Part shown: piece by piece, positions 1 to 7,052 of the stretch | Layout of the letters: every line of letters starts with the position of its first letter | Numbering within the stretch: position 1 is the stretch's first letter | Program-made: the position numbers and the translations under genes | The notes under the pieces: model-generated | What the model saw: only the letters and a program-made list of their open reading frames with translations | What the model was told of the DNA's origin: nothing | Database searches by the model: none | DNA from: Gallionellaceae bacterium | Lineage (GTDB): Bacteria; Pseudomonadota; Gammaproteobacteria; Burkholderiales; Gallionellaceae | Length of the DNA: 30,297 bases | Assembly (NCBI GenBank): GCA_021731185.1 | Contig: JAKFXW010000179.1 | Coordinates: 1 to 30,297, forward strand | Direction of reading: 5' to 3'

Positions 1-594
1 CTTACAAAGACCGCGTGCGGTCTTTGCAAGGGCGTAAATTCGCGCATCTCGTGGACACAGGTTGAAACAGGCGCAGCGATTACCTGGAAATATCCCTCAG
101 TAGTTTTGCTGGGCGATAACTCGGTGGGCGAATTTTATTCAGTCGCGGTGACCAATAATTATCAGCAGGCCGACACTGGCACCAAGATGATCCACATCGG
201 CAAAAACACGCGCAGCACCATCGTCAGCAAAGGTATTTCTGCGGGACATTCCAATAATAGCTATCGCGGGCTGGTAAAAATTTCGCCGACAGCGGAAGGT
301 GCACGCAATTATTCGCAATGCGATTCGATGTTAATCGGCGAGCATTCCGGCGCACACACTTTTCCGTATATGCAAGTGCGTAACAAGAGTGCCAAGGTTG
401 AGCACGAAGCCTCGACTTCAAAAATTGGCGAAGACCAGATGTTTTATTTTGCCCAGCGCGGCATCGATGCTGAGGCGGCAGTTTCCATGATTATCAATGG
501 ATTTTGCAAAGATGTGTTTCAACACCTGCCACTGGAATTTGCGGTTGAAGCAACGAATTTGCTGAGTTATAAACTGGAAGGAAGTGTTGGATGA
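1..594 (+). CDS. sufB: SufB, Fe-S cluster assembly scaffold (3' part only)
   Basis: This is the C-terminal part of SufB, the subunit of the SufBC2D complex on which new Fe-S clusters are built in the cytosol. The frame is open from base 1 with no stop, so the 5' end lies outside the window; the first ATG in frame (106) is internal. About 197 residues remain. Seen in the sequence: the SufB core stretch SWTQVETGAAITWKYPS, then GDNSVGEFYSVA, QQADTGTKMIHIGKNT, NSYRGLVKISP and the end GEDQMFYFAQRGIDAEA followed by NGFCKDVF, all matching the family closely. The late cysteine in NARNYSQCDSML-type context is kept (RNYSQCDSML). It is followed 22 bases later by sufC, so the two are surely one operon. 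The identification is very secure. Confidence 0.97.
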   Translation, partial: LTKTACGLCKGVNSRISWTQVETGAAITWKYPSVVLLGDNSVGEFYSVAVTNNYQQADTGTKMIHIGKNTRSTIVSKGISAGHSNNSYRGLVKISPTAEGARNYSQCDSMLIGEHSGAHTFPYMQVRNKSAKVEHEASTSKIGEDQMFYFAQRGIDAEAAVSMIINGFCKDVFQHLPLEFAVEATNLLSYKLEGSVG

Positions 595-616
595 TTGTCC
601 CGGAAGGAAATATTGA

Positions 617-1429
617 ATGATTAATGAGCACAGTAAAATTTTGCTCGAAGTGCGCGGGCTACGCGCCAGTGTAAATGGCACGGAAGTGTTGAAGGGCGTA
701 GATTTGACCGTGCGGTACGGCGAGGTGCACGCGATCATGGGGCCGAATGGTTCAGGCAAAAGCACGTTCTCTAAAGTGCTGGCTGGACATAAGGCCTATG
801 AGATAACTGGTGGCTCGGTGCTGTTTGAGGGGAAAGATTTATTTGCGCTGGAGCCCGAGGAGCGCGCGCGCGCGGGAGTTTTTTTAGCGTTTCAATATCC
901 GATAGAAATTCCGGGTGTGGGCAACGGTCAGTTTTTGCGCCTCGCTTACAACACCCTGCAAACCCAGCGCGGTAATGAAGAATTAGACCCGTTGGAGTTT
1001 GATGATTTCGTGCGCGAGAAAATGAAGTTGCTGGAAATGAATCCAGATTTTCTGGATCGCAGTGTCAACGAAGGGTTTTCCGGTGGTGAAAAAAAACGCA
1101 ACGAGATTTTGCAAATGGCGATACTCGAACCGCGTTTGGCCATTCTGGATGAGACCGATTCCGGCCTCGATATTGATGCACTGCGCATCGTGGCACAGGG
1201 TGTAAACCATCTGACCAGCAAAGATAACGCCACCATTATGGTGACGCATTATCAGCGTTTATTAAATTACATCGTGCCGAATTTTGTACATGTGATGGAA
1301 GCGGGGCGCATTATAAAAAGTGGTGGCAAAGAGTTGGCGTTGGAGTTGGAGTCGCGCGGCTATGACTGGATACAGCCCGATCTGGATGTGAGTTCCCAAT
1401 CCAAAGCGACCAAACGGATAGCGGCATGA
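617..1429 (+). CDS. sufC: SufC, ABC-type ATPase of the SUF Fe-S assembly complex
   Basis: SufC is the ATPase that drives conformational change in the SufBC2D scaffold during Fe-S cluster assembly. Seen here: Walker A GPNGSGKST (residues 42-50), Q-loop glutamine near 93, signature SGGEKKRNE (155-163), Walker B LAILDE (174-179) followed by the SufC-typical TDSGLDIDAL, and switch histidine near 211. It has 270 residues, slightly longer than the usual 248-260 because of a C-terminal tail. The start is supported by a GGAAGGAAA ribosome-binding site a few bases upstream. Its last four bases overlap the sufD start (ATGA), which implies translational coupling. Confidence 0.98.
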   Translation: MINEHSKILLEVRGLRASVNGTEVLKGVDLTVRYGEVHAIMGPNGSGKSTFSKVLAGHKAYEITGGSVLFEGKDLFALEPEERARAGVFLAFQYPIEIPGVGNGQFLRLAYNTLQTQRGNEELDPLEFDDFVREKMKLLEMNPDFLDRSVNEGFSGGEKKRNEILQMAILEPRLAILDETDSGLDIDALRIVAQGVNHLTSKDNATIMVTHYQRLLNYIVPNFVHVMEAGRIIKSGGKELALELESRGYDWIQPDLDVSSQSKATKRIAA

Positions 1430-2799
1430 GCGTAGCGGTGACCCATCAAAACCAGCCTGCGAACGGTTACTTGGCCACTCTGCTGGCTGGACGTTTGTCT
1501 GCGCCCAGCCCCACAAAGGGACAATGTATTGCTCCCCCTGTTTTAACTGCATTGCAAGTTGCCGCAGCAGAGCGGGTGAGCGCGTTGAACGTGCCCAGCA
1601 CACGCGATGAAGAATGGCGCTTTACTGATATTTCCCTGTTAACAAAATTATCGTTTCAGCCCGTGACCGCAGAGTCCACGCTGCAGCTTGTAGATATTGC
1701 ACGCTTTACCATAGCTGAGGCAGGTGCGCGTTTGGTATTTGTGGATGGTGTGTACGCACCGCATTTATCGCACACAGAGCAGGCAGAAGGTGTGACTGTA
1801 GCCAATCTTGCGCACACACTTGAAAAATCAGCTGCCCACACAGACGCGCACATTGCTACGTATCTGGGGCAATTAGCCGAGTATAAAAATAATGTATTCG
1901 CCGCATTAAACACCGCCTGCATGAGTGATGCGGCACTCATTTTATTAGCGCGCGATACCGCCGTGCGGCAGCCAATACACCTGTTATTTATCGCGTCCAA
2001 GCAGGGTGGTGTCAGTTATCCACGCTGCCTGATCCGCGCCGAGGCAGGCAGCAAAGCAACCGTCGTGGAAGATTATGTATCTTTGCAGGATGAGGCGTAT
2101 TTCACCAACTCGGTCAGCGAAGTTTCGCTGGCGGATAACGCGCATGTGCACCATATTCGAGTGCAGCGCGAAGGGATGAATGCATTTCATATTGCCAACT
2201 GTGCGGTGACCTTGGCGCATGGTAGCCATTATCAATCAGTGAGTGTGGCGATGGGTGCGCGTATTTCCCGCTACAACTTGAATGTGCTGCAAGCCGCCGA
2301 GGGCGGAGAATGCACGGTCGATGGACTGGCACTAATTGCCGAGCGACAGTTGGCCGATACGCACACCTGCATCGACCATGCCAAGCCGCATGGCATGAGT
2401 CGGCAGTTACATAAATGCATAATTGGTGGCAGCGCGCACGCCGTGTTTAACGGCAAAATCATGGTCAGGCCGGGCGCGCAACGCGCGGATTCACAACAAA
2501 CCAATCGCAATTTATTACTCACCAGTCGCGCCCAGGTAGACACCAAGCCACAATTGGAAATTTTTGCAGATGACGTGAAGTGCACGCACGGCGCAACGGT
2601 TAGTCAATTAGATGGCGAAGAAATTTTTTATTTGCAAAGTCGTGGATTGACCGATGTGGTGGCGCGCAATCTGCTGACCTATGCGTTTGGTGCAGAAATT
2701 CTGGAGCGCATTCCTGTCGCATCACTCAAACATCAACTCGAACAGACTGTGCTTGAACAGGCAGGACTTAAGCAATCGGGTCTTGAGCAAATGAAGTGA
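1426..2799 (+). CDS. sufD: SufD, Fe-S cluster assembly scaffold partner
   Basis: SufD pairs with SufB and SufC in the cluster-building complex and is linked to iron acquisition by it. The family entry motif STRDEEWRFTDIS is seen at about residues 59-71, and the beta-helix core and C-terminal SufBD signature follow: HGATVSQLDGEEIFYLQSRG with ADSQQTNRNLLL and DDVKCTHGA before it. At 457 residues it is within family range. The start overlaps sufC by four bases. The poorly conserved N-terminal stretch (about residues 26-40) contains a near copy of a short repeat found elsewhere in the window in gene leaders (1508-1528). The C-terminus ends in a glutamine/leucine-rich near-repeat (LEQTVLEQAGLKQSGLEQ). 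Confidence 0.96.
   Translation: MSVAVTHQNQPANGYLATLLAGRLSAPSPTKGQCIAPPVLTALQVAAAERVSALNVPSTRDEEWRFTDISLLTKLSFQPVTAESTLQLVDIARFTIAEAGARLVFVDGVYAPHLSHTEQAEGVTVANLAHTLEKSAAHTDAHIATYLGQLAEYKNNVFAALNTACMSDAALILLARDTAVRQPIHLLFIASKQGGVSYPRCLIRAEAGSKATVVEDYVSLQDEAYFTNSVSEVSLADNAHVHHIRVQREGMNAFHIANCAVTLAHGSHYQSVSVAMGARISRYNLNVLQAAEGGECTVDGLALIAERQLADTHTCIDHAKPHGMSRQLHKCIIGGSAHAVFNGKIMVRPGAQRADSQQTNRNLLLTSRAQVDTKPQLEIFADDVKCTHGATVSQLDGEEIFYLQSRGLTDVVARNLLTYAFGAEILERIPVASLKHQLEQTVLEQAGLKQSGLEQMK
1508..1528 (+). repeat. near copy of the short repeat inside sufD
   Basis: GCCCCACAAAGGGACAATGTA differs at one base (A for G) from the best intergenic copy at 26078-26100. It encodes residues about 28-34 of SufD (SPTKGQC), in a stretch that is poorly conserved in the family. 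It may be an old insertion of the same repeat into coding sequence, or chance. Confidence 0.4.
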
Positions 2800-4094
2800 A
2801 TGTTATGAAAGCAACGTCGAACTCACCCATCATGCCTAAAATAAATAATCTATCTATTAGCACTTTCGATACGCCGCCATTCAATATAAACAAGATACGC
2901 GCGGATTTCCCTATTCTGAATGTGCAAATCGAAGGCAAGCCGTTGGTCTATCTGGACAACGCTGCGTCCGCACAAATGCCGCAGCAGGTGATTGATCGGC
3001 TGGTGCGTTATCAAAGTACACAACACGCCAACATTCATCGCGCCGTGCATTATTTATCAGAATTAGCCACCGCCGAATATGATGAAGCGCGGCGCAAGGT
3101 ACAGCGTTTTATCAATGCGGGTGAAGAGCGCGAAGTGATTTTTACCAGCGGCACGACCGAGGCTATCAATCTGGTAATGCACGGCTATGGCCGTAAATTT
3201 ATTGGCGCAGGTGACGAAATTATTATTAGCACATTGGAGCATCATTCCAACATCGTGCCTTGGCAAATGCTGGCGGAAGAGCGCGGCGCAAAAATTCGCG
3301 TCGTGCCTGTCAATGACGCAGGCGAGTTGCAGCTTGATGCGTATATGAATCTCTTTAACGAGCGCACAAAATTTGTCAGCTTGATTCATGTGTCGAACGC
3401 GCTGGGCACGATCAATCCTGTAAAGAAAATGATTGCTTATGCACATAGCCGTGGCGTGCCTGTGCTGGTGGATGGCGCACAGGCCGTGCCGCACATGAAA
3501 GTCGATGTACAGGATTTGGATTGTGATTTCTATGCATTCTCCGGCCATAAATTATGCGGCCCCACCGGTATTGGCATTCTGTATGGCAAGGCGGCATTGC
3601 TGGAAAGTATGCAGCCATTCAAGGGTGGCGGCGACATGATTTTGTCAGTGACTTTTGAGAAGACCACTTACAACACCATCCCGTATAAATTTGAGGCAGG
3701 CACGCCACCCATCGCAGCGGCGATTGGCCTGGGCGCTGCGCTGGATTATTTATCCGCGATTGGCATGGAAAACATCGCGGCGCACGAACACGCCCTGTTG
3801 CAATACGCCACTGAACAAGTCAGCCAGATACCCGGTGTGCGTATTGTAGGCACTGCACGCGACAAAGCTTCGGTGCTGTCATTCGTGATGGAGCACATTC
3901 ATCCGCATGATGTCGGCACGCTGCTCAATCAAGAGGGTATCGCGGTGCGTACCGGGCATCATTGCGCGCAGCCTGTCATGCAGCGCATGGGTATCCCTGC
4001 GACATCACGCGCCTCATTTGCGTTTTACAACACGCGGGCGGAAGTGGACGCGCTAATGGCGGGCATACGCATGGTGCAGAAAATATTCGCTTAA
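2796..4094 (+). CDS. sufS: SufS, cysteine desulfurase
   Basis: This is a PLP-dependent group II cysteine desulfurase, which takes sulfur from cysteine and passes it as persulfide to SufU and the SUF scaffold. Seen here: VYLDNAASAQMP near residue 51, PLP-region HH at 149-150, DGAQAVPH at 226-233, the PLP lysine in SGHKLCGPTGIG (K252) and the persulfide cysteine in RTGHHCAQP (C390). It has 432 residues against a usual 405-415; the excess is a poorly conserved N-terminal extension. The start given is GTG, overlapping the sufD stop (GTGA). An in-frame ATG at 2805 is an equally good choice and would shorten the protein by three residues. Confidence 0.97.
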   Translation: MNVMKATSNSPIMPKINNLSISTFDTPPFNINKIRADFPILNVQIEGKPLVYLDNAASAQMPQQVIDRLVRYQSTQHANIHRAVHYLSELATAEYDEARRKVQRFINAGEEREVIFTSGTTEAINLVMHGYGRKFIGAGDEIIISTLEHHSNIVPWQMLAEERGAKIRVVPVNDAGELQLDAYMNLFNERTKFVSLIHVSNALGTINPVKKMIAYAHSRGVPVLVDGAQAVPHMKVDVQDLDCDFYAFSGHKLCGPTGIGILYGKAALLESMQPFKGGGDMILSVTFEKTTYNTIPYKFEAGTPPIAAAIGLGAALDYLSAIGMENIAAHEHALLQYATEQVSQIPGVRIVGTARDKASVLSFVMEHIHPHDVGTLLNQEGIAVRTGHHCAQPVMQRMGIPATSRASFAFYNTRAEVDALMAGIRMVQKIFA

Positions 4095-4119
4095 AATTAA
4101 ATTTCTTCACAATACTTTG

Positions 4120-4149
4120 TTGCTTACAAAAAATGTCTCCTCATATAAC
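4120..4149 (+). promoter_or_regulatory. possible sigma-70 promoter in the sufS-sufU gap
   Basis: TTGCTT (4120-4125) and TATAAC (4144-4149) are separated by 18 bases in the only sizeable gap inside the SUF cluster (135 bases to the sufU ATG). A second -10-like box, TATACT, lies at 4155-4160 without a clear -35 partner. If real, it would let sufU, nfu and the Rieske gene be transcribed apart from sufBCDS. The matches are moderate, so this is only a suggestion. Confidence 0.3.
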
Positions 4150-4229
4150 AACCGTATACTGCGTCAACATTTTGTGTTCACGCCTCGTCTTGTCTGGAAA
4201 TTTTAATTTTAAAAGTGCCGTATAGAAAC

Positions 4230-4733
4230 ATGGCTAATCTAAAAGCGTTATATCAAGAGGTGATTCTCGACCACAACAAAAAGCCGCGCAACTATGGAGC
4301 TGTTGAGCGAGCCAGTCACCATGCCGAAGGCCACAACCCCCTGTGCGGCGATCATCTCTCCATCACGCTGGCGATAGCAGATGAAAATATTCAGAACATT
4401 GCATTTAACGGCGAGTCCTGTGCTATTTGCAAAGCCTCGGCCTCCATGATGACCGTTGCAGTAAAAGGAAAATCCAGAGCCGATGCAGAAATTTTAATCG
4501 AAGAATTTCTAGCGATGGTTACTGGCAAGCTGGATTTAAACATTCCTGATCAAAAAGAAAAATTAGCGCATATCGGACGCTTGGCAGTATTCGCTGGCGT
4601 GCATGATCTGCCCACCCGGGTGAAATGTGCCATCCTGCCCTGGCACACGCTACACGCCGCGTTTTCGTCGGTCGCCCAAGTTTCCACCGAGTCTGAATTT
4701 GACCCCATGCACGCACCGATAGGCGACGCTTGA
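4230..4733 (+). CDS. sufU: SufU, zinc-dependent sulfur-transfer partner of SufS
   Basis: SufU accepts the persulfide from SufS by exchanging a zinc ligand and passes sulfur to the scaffold. The fold is IscU-like. Seen from the ATG at 4230 (167 residues): PLCGD (C39, D41), GESCAIC (C64, C67) and LPTRVKCAILPWHTL (C133). The last is the SufU-type signature with the roughly 20-residue insertion that separates SufU from IscU. An upstream GTG at 4215 is in frame, but family proteins start with MANLxALYxEVILDHN, so the ATG is chosen; the ribosome-binding site is weak. No sufE is present, which fits a SufS-SufU pair rather than the E. coli SufS-SufE pair. Confidence 0.95.
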   Translation: MANLKALYQEVILDHNKKPRNYGAVERASHHAEGHNPLCGDHLSITLAIADENIQNIAFNGESCAICKASASMMTVAVKGKSRADAEILIEEFLAMVTGKLDLNIPDQKEKLAHIGRLAVFAGVHDLPTRVKCAILPWHTLHAAFSSVAQVSTESEFDPMHAPIGDA

Positions 4734-4756
4734 AAAATTATTTTTAGAAAATTGAT

Positions 4757-5317
4757 ATGCCAAAAATAGCTGACATTGAAGACACACCCAACCCGAACGC
4801 AGTCAAGTTCGTGCTCAAAGAACCGCTAAGCTGGGGCATCGCGCATTCATTTGAAAATGCCGAGCAAGCTAAAGTTGATCCTTTGGCCGCGGCATTATTT
4901 GCCATCGAACATGTCAGCAATGTTTTTTATGTGGATCGTTGGCTGACCGTGACGCAAGATGGCGAGGCAGACTGGCCGGAGTTAACACGTTTGGTTGCAG
5001 TGCCGATTCGCGCAGCCCCTGCGGCAGATGCACAAACTGCGGAAACTGTTGCGGCGGCATCCGAGACGCTTGAAGCATTAAGTCCGGAAGATAAAGCGCG
5101 CGTGGCGGCGATCAGCGCGCTGCTCGATTCCGACATACGCCCTTATCTGCAAAGTGATGGCGGCGATTTGTACATCGTGAATTTAGAAGAAAATTTGCTA
5201 AGCGTGCATTATCAAGGTGCGTGCGGCACCTGCCCCAGCTCAATCTCCGGCACGTTACGCGGCGTGGAAAATCTGGTTCGGACGATAGAGCCCAATATGA
5301 TTGTGGTAGCAATTTAA
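4757..5317 (+). CDS. Nfu-type Fe-S cluster carrier (Nfu N-terminal domain plus NifU C-terminal domain)
   Basis: This is probably a carrier that takes a finished Fe-S cluster to target proteins. Two domains are visible: an N-terminal Nfu-type domain (residues about 5-85, starting EDTPNPNAVKFVL) and a C-terminal NifU-like domain (about 115-186) with RPYLQSDGGDLYI and the cluster-binding CxxC in GACGTCPSS (C156, C159). They are joined by an Ala/Glu-rich linker (86-110). It lies 23 bases after sufU, apparently in the same transcription unit. It differs from E. coli NfuA, whose first domain is a degenerate A-type domain, so no gene symbol is given. Confidence 0.93.
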   Translation: MPKIADIEDTPNPNAVKFVLKEPLSWGIAHSFENAEQAKVDPLAAALFAIEHVSNVFYVDRWLTVTQDGEADWPELTRLVAVPIRAAPAADAQTAETVAAASETLEALSPEDKARVAAISALLDSDIRPYLQSDGGDLYIVNLEENLLSVHYQGACGTCPSSISGTLRGVENLVRTIEPNMIVVAI

Positions 5318-5443
5318 TAAGGTTAGAAGCTAGATCGCTCGCGACGTTTTTAGTGCACTAAAATTTAGGTAATTAATTTGTTGAACAGATATATCGAAGA
5401 GAATGAAATATGGCTATCTCGAAAAATACAGAGTTCGCTCAAA

Positions 5444-5460
5444 TGCCCCACAAGGGGACA
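5444..5460 (+). repeat. short repeat TGCCCCACAAGGGGACA, copy upstream of the Rieske gene
   Basis: This is one of five copies in the window of a motif whose common core is CCCACAAGGGGACA, usually followed by ATGTA. The sequence can fold as CCCC-ACAA-GGGG. This copy is in sense orientation about 150 bases ahead of the Rieske gene and ends in CCGAT instead of ATGTA. The other copies are at 1508-1528, 22159-22181, 23211-23244 and 26078-26100. Confidence 0.6.
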
Positions 5461-5498
5461 CCGATCCGCTACGAGTAAAAGCAGCTCGTGCGGAATCG

Positions 5499-5604
5499 TC
5501 AGCAAGGCGTGAAAAAAAATTTGATGCGTCACATACATTGGTATGTAAGCAAAAAATTTTTTAACAACACAGCAGTTGAGATGAAATCTGAGTTTTTAGA
5601 GGTG
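5499..5604 (+). repeat. degenerate relative of the 12641-12783 MITE-like element
   Basis: By eye this stretch aligns along its length with the right three quarters of the element at 12641-12783. It shares CAAGGCGTGAA against CAAGGCGCGAA, a central palindrome (ACATAC-attg-GTATGT, 5531-5546), ATTTTTTA, CAACACAG (5565-5572) and a right end GTTTTTAGAGGTGG against ATTTTTAGAAGTGCC. The left inverted repeat is missing or unrecognisable. Its right end supplies the AGAGGTGG ribosome-binding site used by the Rieske gene. Confidence 0.55.
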
Positions 5605-5609
5605 GCGAT

Positions 5610-5930
5610 ATGAGTGAATGGGTAACCGTTGCAACGGTCGGAGAAATTGCAATAAACACTTATCGTGTGATTGATGTAGATGGCACGCACATCGCGCTGT
5701 TTAATCTGGATGGACAGTATTATGCGATTGAAGATATGTGTACACATGATGCCGGGCAACTGACTGGCGGCGCAATCGAAAATGGAAATATTGTATGCCC
5801 GCGCCACGGTGCACAATTTTGTATTCGCACGGGTGCAGCACTCACGGCGCCGGCTTACGAACCGACGCTGACTTTTCCCGTGCGTGTTGAAAATGAGCAA
5901 ATTCAGGTGCGCGATACACGCTGGGATTGA
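5610..5930 (+). CDS. small Rieske [2Fe-2S] ferredoxin of the SUF cluster
   Basis: This is a 106-residue soluble Rieske-type electron carrier. The two cluster-binding boxes are CTHDAG (C44, H46) and CPRHGAQF (C63, H66), 16 residues apart between H46 and C63. This is the short form typical of dioxygenase-type ferredoxins and NirD-like proteins, with no membrane anchor. Proteins of this type are often found at the end of SUF operons, and here it follows the Nfu gene by 292 bases. The start is backed by AGAGGTGG four bases before the ATG. Its partner is not shown by the sequence; a role in cluster assembly or reductive steps is inference from position. Confidence 0.9.
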   Translation: MSEWVTVATVGEIAINTYRVIDVDGTHIALFNLDGQYYAIEDMCTHDAGQLTGGAIENGNIVCPRHGAQFCIRTGAALTAPAYEPTLTFPVRVENEQIQVRDTRWD

Positions 5931-5957
5931 GTTCTAAGCTAAGAGTCCATCGTGTGT

Positions 5958-6036
5958 TCCCTCACCCTCAGTCCCTCTCCCGGAGGGAGAGGGAGGTAAA
6001 GTCCTTCTCCCTCCGGGAGAAGGGTTGGGATGAGGG
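5958..6036. repeat. REPIN-like palindromic repeat (79 bp) between the Rieske gene and folE
   Basis: Two inverted palindromic units face each other. The left is TCCCTCACCC, then a CCCTCTCCCGGAGGGAGAGGG hairpin; the right is a TTCTCCCTCCGGGAGAA hairpin then GGGATGAGGGA. The outer ends (TCCCTCA and TGAGGGA) are complementary, as in REP doublets (REPINs), a class of non-autonomous repeats moved by a RAYT transposase in trans. A close relative of the same design lies inside mfd at 8129-8209. It may also act as a transcription attenuator between the two genes, but there is no U-run. Confidence 0.85.
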
Positions 6037-6113
6037 AGCGCGTACTTGATGTTACAAAAGAATATTGATAGTTGATAAAAAAATATACTCACAAAAAAAC
6101 AGAAAGCACTCAC

Positions 6114-6680
6114 ATGGCACACGAAGAATTTACTGAAAAAGATTGGCGGCGTTTGCTCATCAGCCTAGGCGAAGACCCCGACCGCCCCGGCTTGCACGAG
6201 ACTCCCTCGCGCGTCGCCAAAGCTTGGCAGCATTGGACTTCCGGTTACAAGGAAGACCCGGCAGAATGCCTGAAAGTGTTTGAAGATGGCGCGCAGGAAT
6301 ATAATGAACTCATTATCGTGCGCGGCATTCCCGTGTACAGCCATTGCGAGCATCACTTAGCACCCTTCTTTGGCAAGGCCACCATCGGCTATGTGCCCGA
6401 CGGAAAAATAGTCGGCCTGTCAAAATTAACGCGACTGGTCAATTGTTTCGCCAAACGCCTGCAAGTGCAGGAAAGATTAACCATTCAGATCGCCAACGCG
6501 CTTATGACCCACCTTGAACCCAAAGCAGTGGGCGTAGTGATTCGCTGCCGCCACATGTGCATGGAAAGCCGCGGCATACGCACTGAAGGCGAAGAAACTG
6601 TCACCTCCGCCATGCTCGGCGAATTGCAACCCAACCTGGCTTTGCGCACCGAATTCTTGTCACTGGCACGAGAGGGGTAA
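6114..6680 (+). CDS. folE: GTP cyclohydrolase I (FolE, homodecameric type)
   Basis: It converts GTP to 7,8-dihydroneopterin triphosphate, the first step toward folate and related pterins. From the ATG at 6114 it has 188 residues. The zinc ligands are visible as C78 and H81 in SHCEHHLAPF and C149 in RHMCMESRG, with the catalytic histidines at 80 and 147. The RPGLHETPSRVAKAW box and GLSKLTRLVNCFAKRLQVQE match the family. A longer reading from TTG at 6072 adds a Lys-rich stretch unlike the family, so it is rejected. It is the classical zinc type, not the FolE2 (GCYH-IB) type common in some relatives. Confidence 0.96.
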   Translation: MAHEEFTEKDWRRLLISLGEDPDRPGLHETPSRVAKAWQHWTSGYKEDPAECLKVFEDGAQEYNELIIVRGIPVYSHCEHHLAPFFGKATIGYVPDGKIVGLSKLTRLVNCFAKRLQVQERLTIQIANALMTHLEPKAVGVVIRCRHMCMESRGIRTEGEETVTSAMLGELQPNLALRTEFLSLAREG

Positions 6681-6737
6681 TCGCTTTCCAAAAAGAAGTT
6701 GTTAGCTAATAAAAAGCTATTGCCATCCATCACTGAT

Positions 6738-7001
6738 ATGAATTCAGAACCCTCAAAATCGGAAACTACAACGCTATCCGCGCCTGATGTTGAGGCATTG
6801 CTTGTTAAAGCGCGGGCTGTTTTTGCAGGGAACGAGCAAGTGCGAGGCACACCGGAAGTTTTGCGGAGTGGCTTATTTTCCAAGGAAGCGACCATCCAAT
6901 TTTTCGTGACCGTACTTGAAATCCTGCACAAAACTGTTTCATTGGTAGCATTTTTTCTGGTTGGCCTGGCACTGCGTAATTTATTCAAAATGAAGGGTTA
7001 G
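6738..7001 (+). CDS. small unknown protein with one C-terminal membrane helix
   Basis: I do not recognise this gene. From the ATG at 6738 it is 87 residues. The first half is polar with a short Ser/Thr/Glu-rich start, and residues about 56-80 (FFVTVLEILHKTVSLVAFFL and on) form one long hydrophobic segment, followed by a basic end (RNLFKMKG). That suggests a tail-anchored inner-membrane protein. A TTG start at 6699, 18 bases after folE, is possible and gives 100 residues. It lies in the 370-base space between folE and mfd, same strand, with no strong ribosome-binding site. It is probably a real gene but could be a chance frame. Confidence 0.45.
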   Translation: MNSEPSKSETTTLSAPDVEALLVKARAVFAGNEQVRGTPEVLRSGLFSKEATIQFFVTVLEILHKTVSLVAFFLVGLALRNLFKMKG

Positions 7002-7052
7002 CTTTGATCTGTAGCAAACCGTCATTCTTATCATTTAACTATTCACACAACC

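Noticed and set aside
6072..6113. folE start at TTG 6072
   Set aside because: The added residues are lysine- and threonine-rich and not part of the family; the ATG at 6114 gives the known start.
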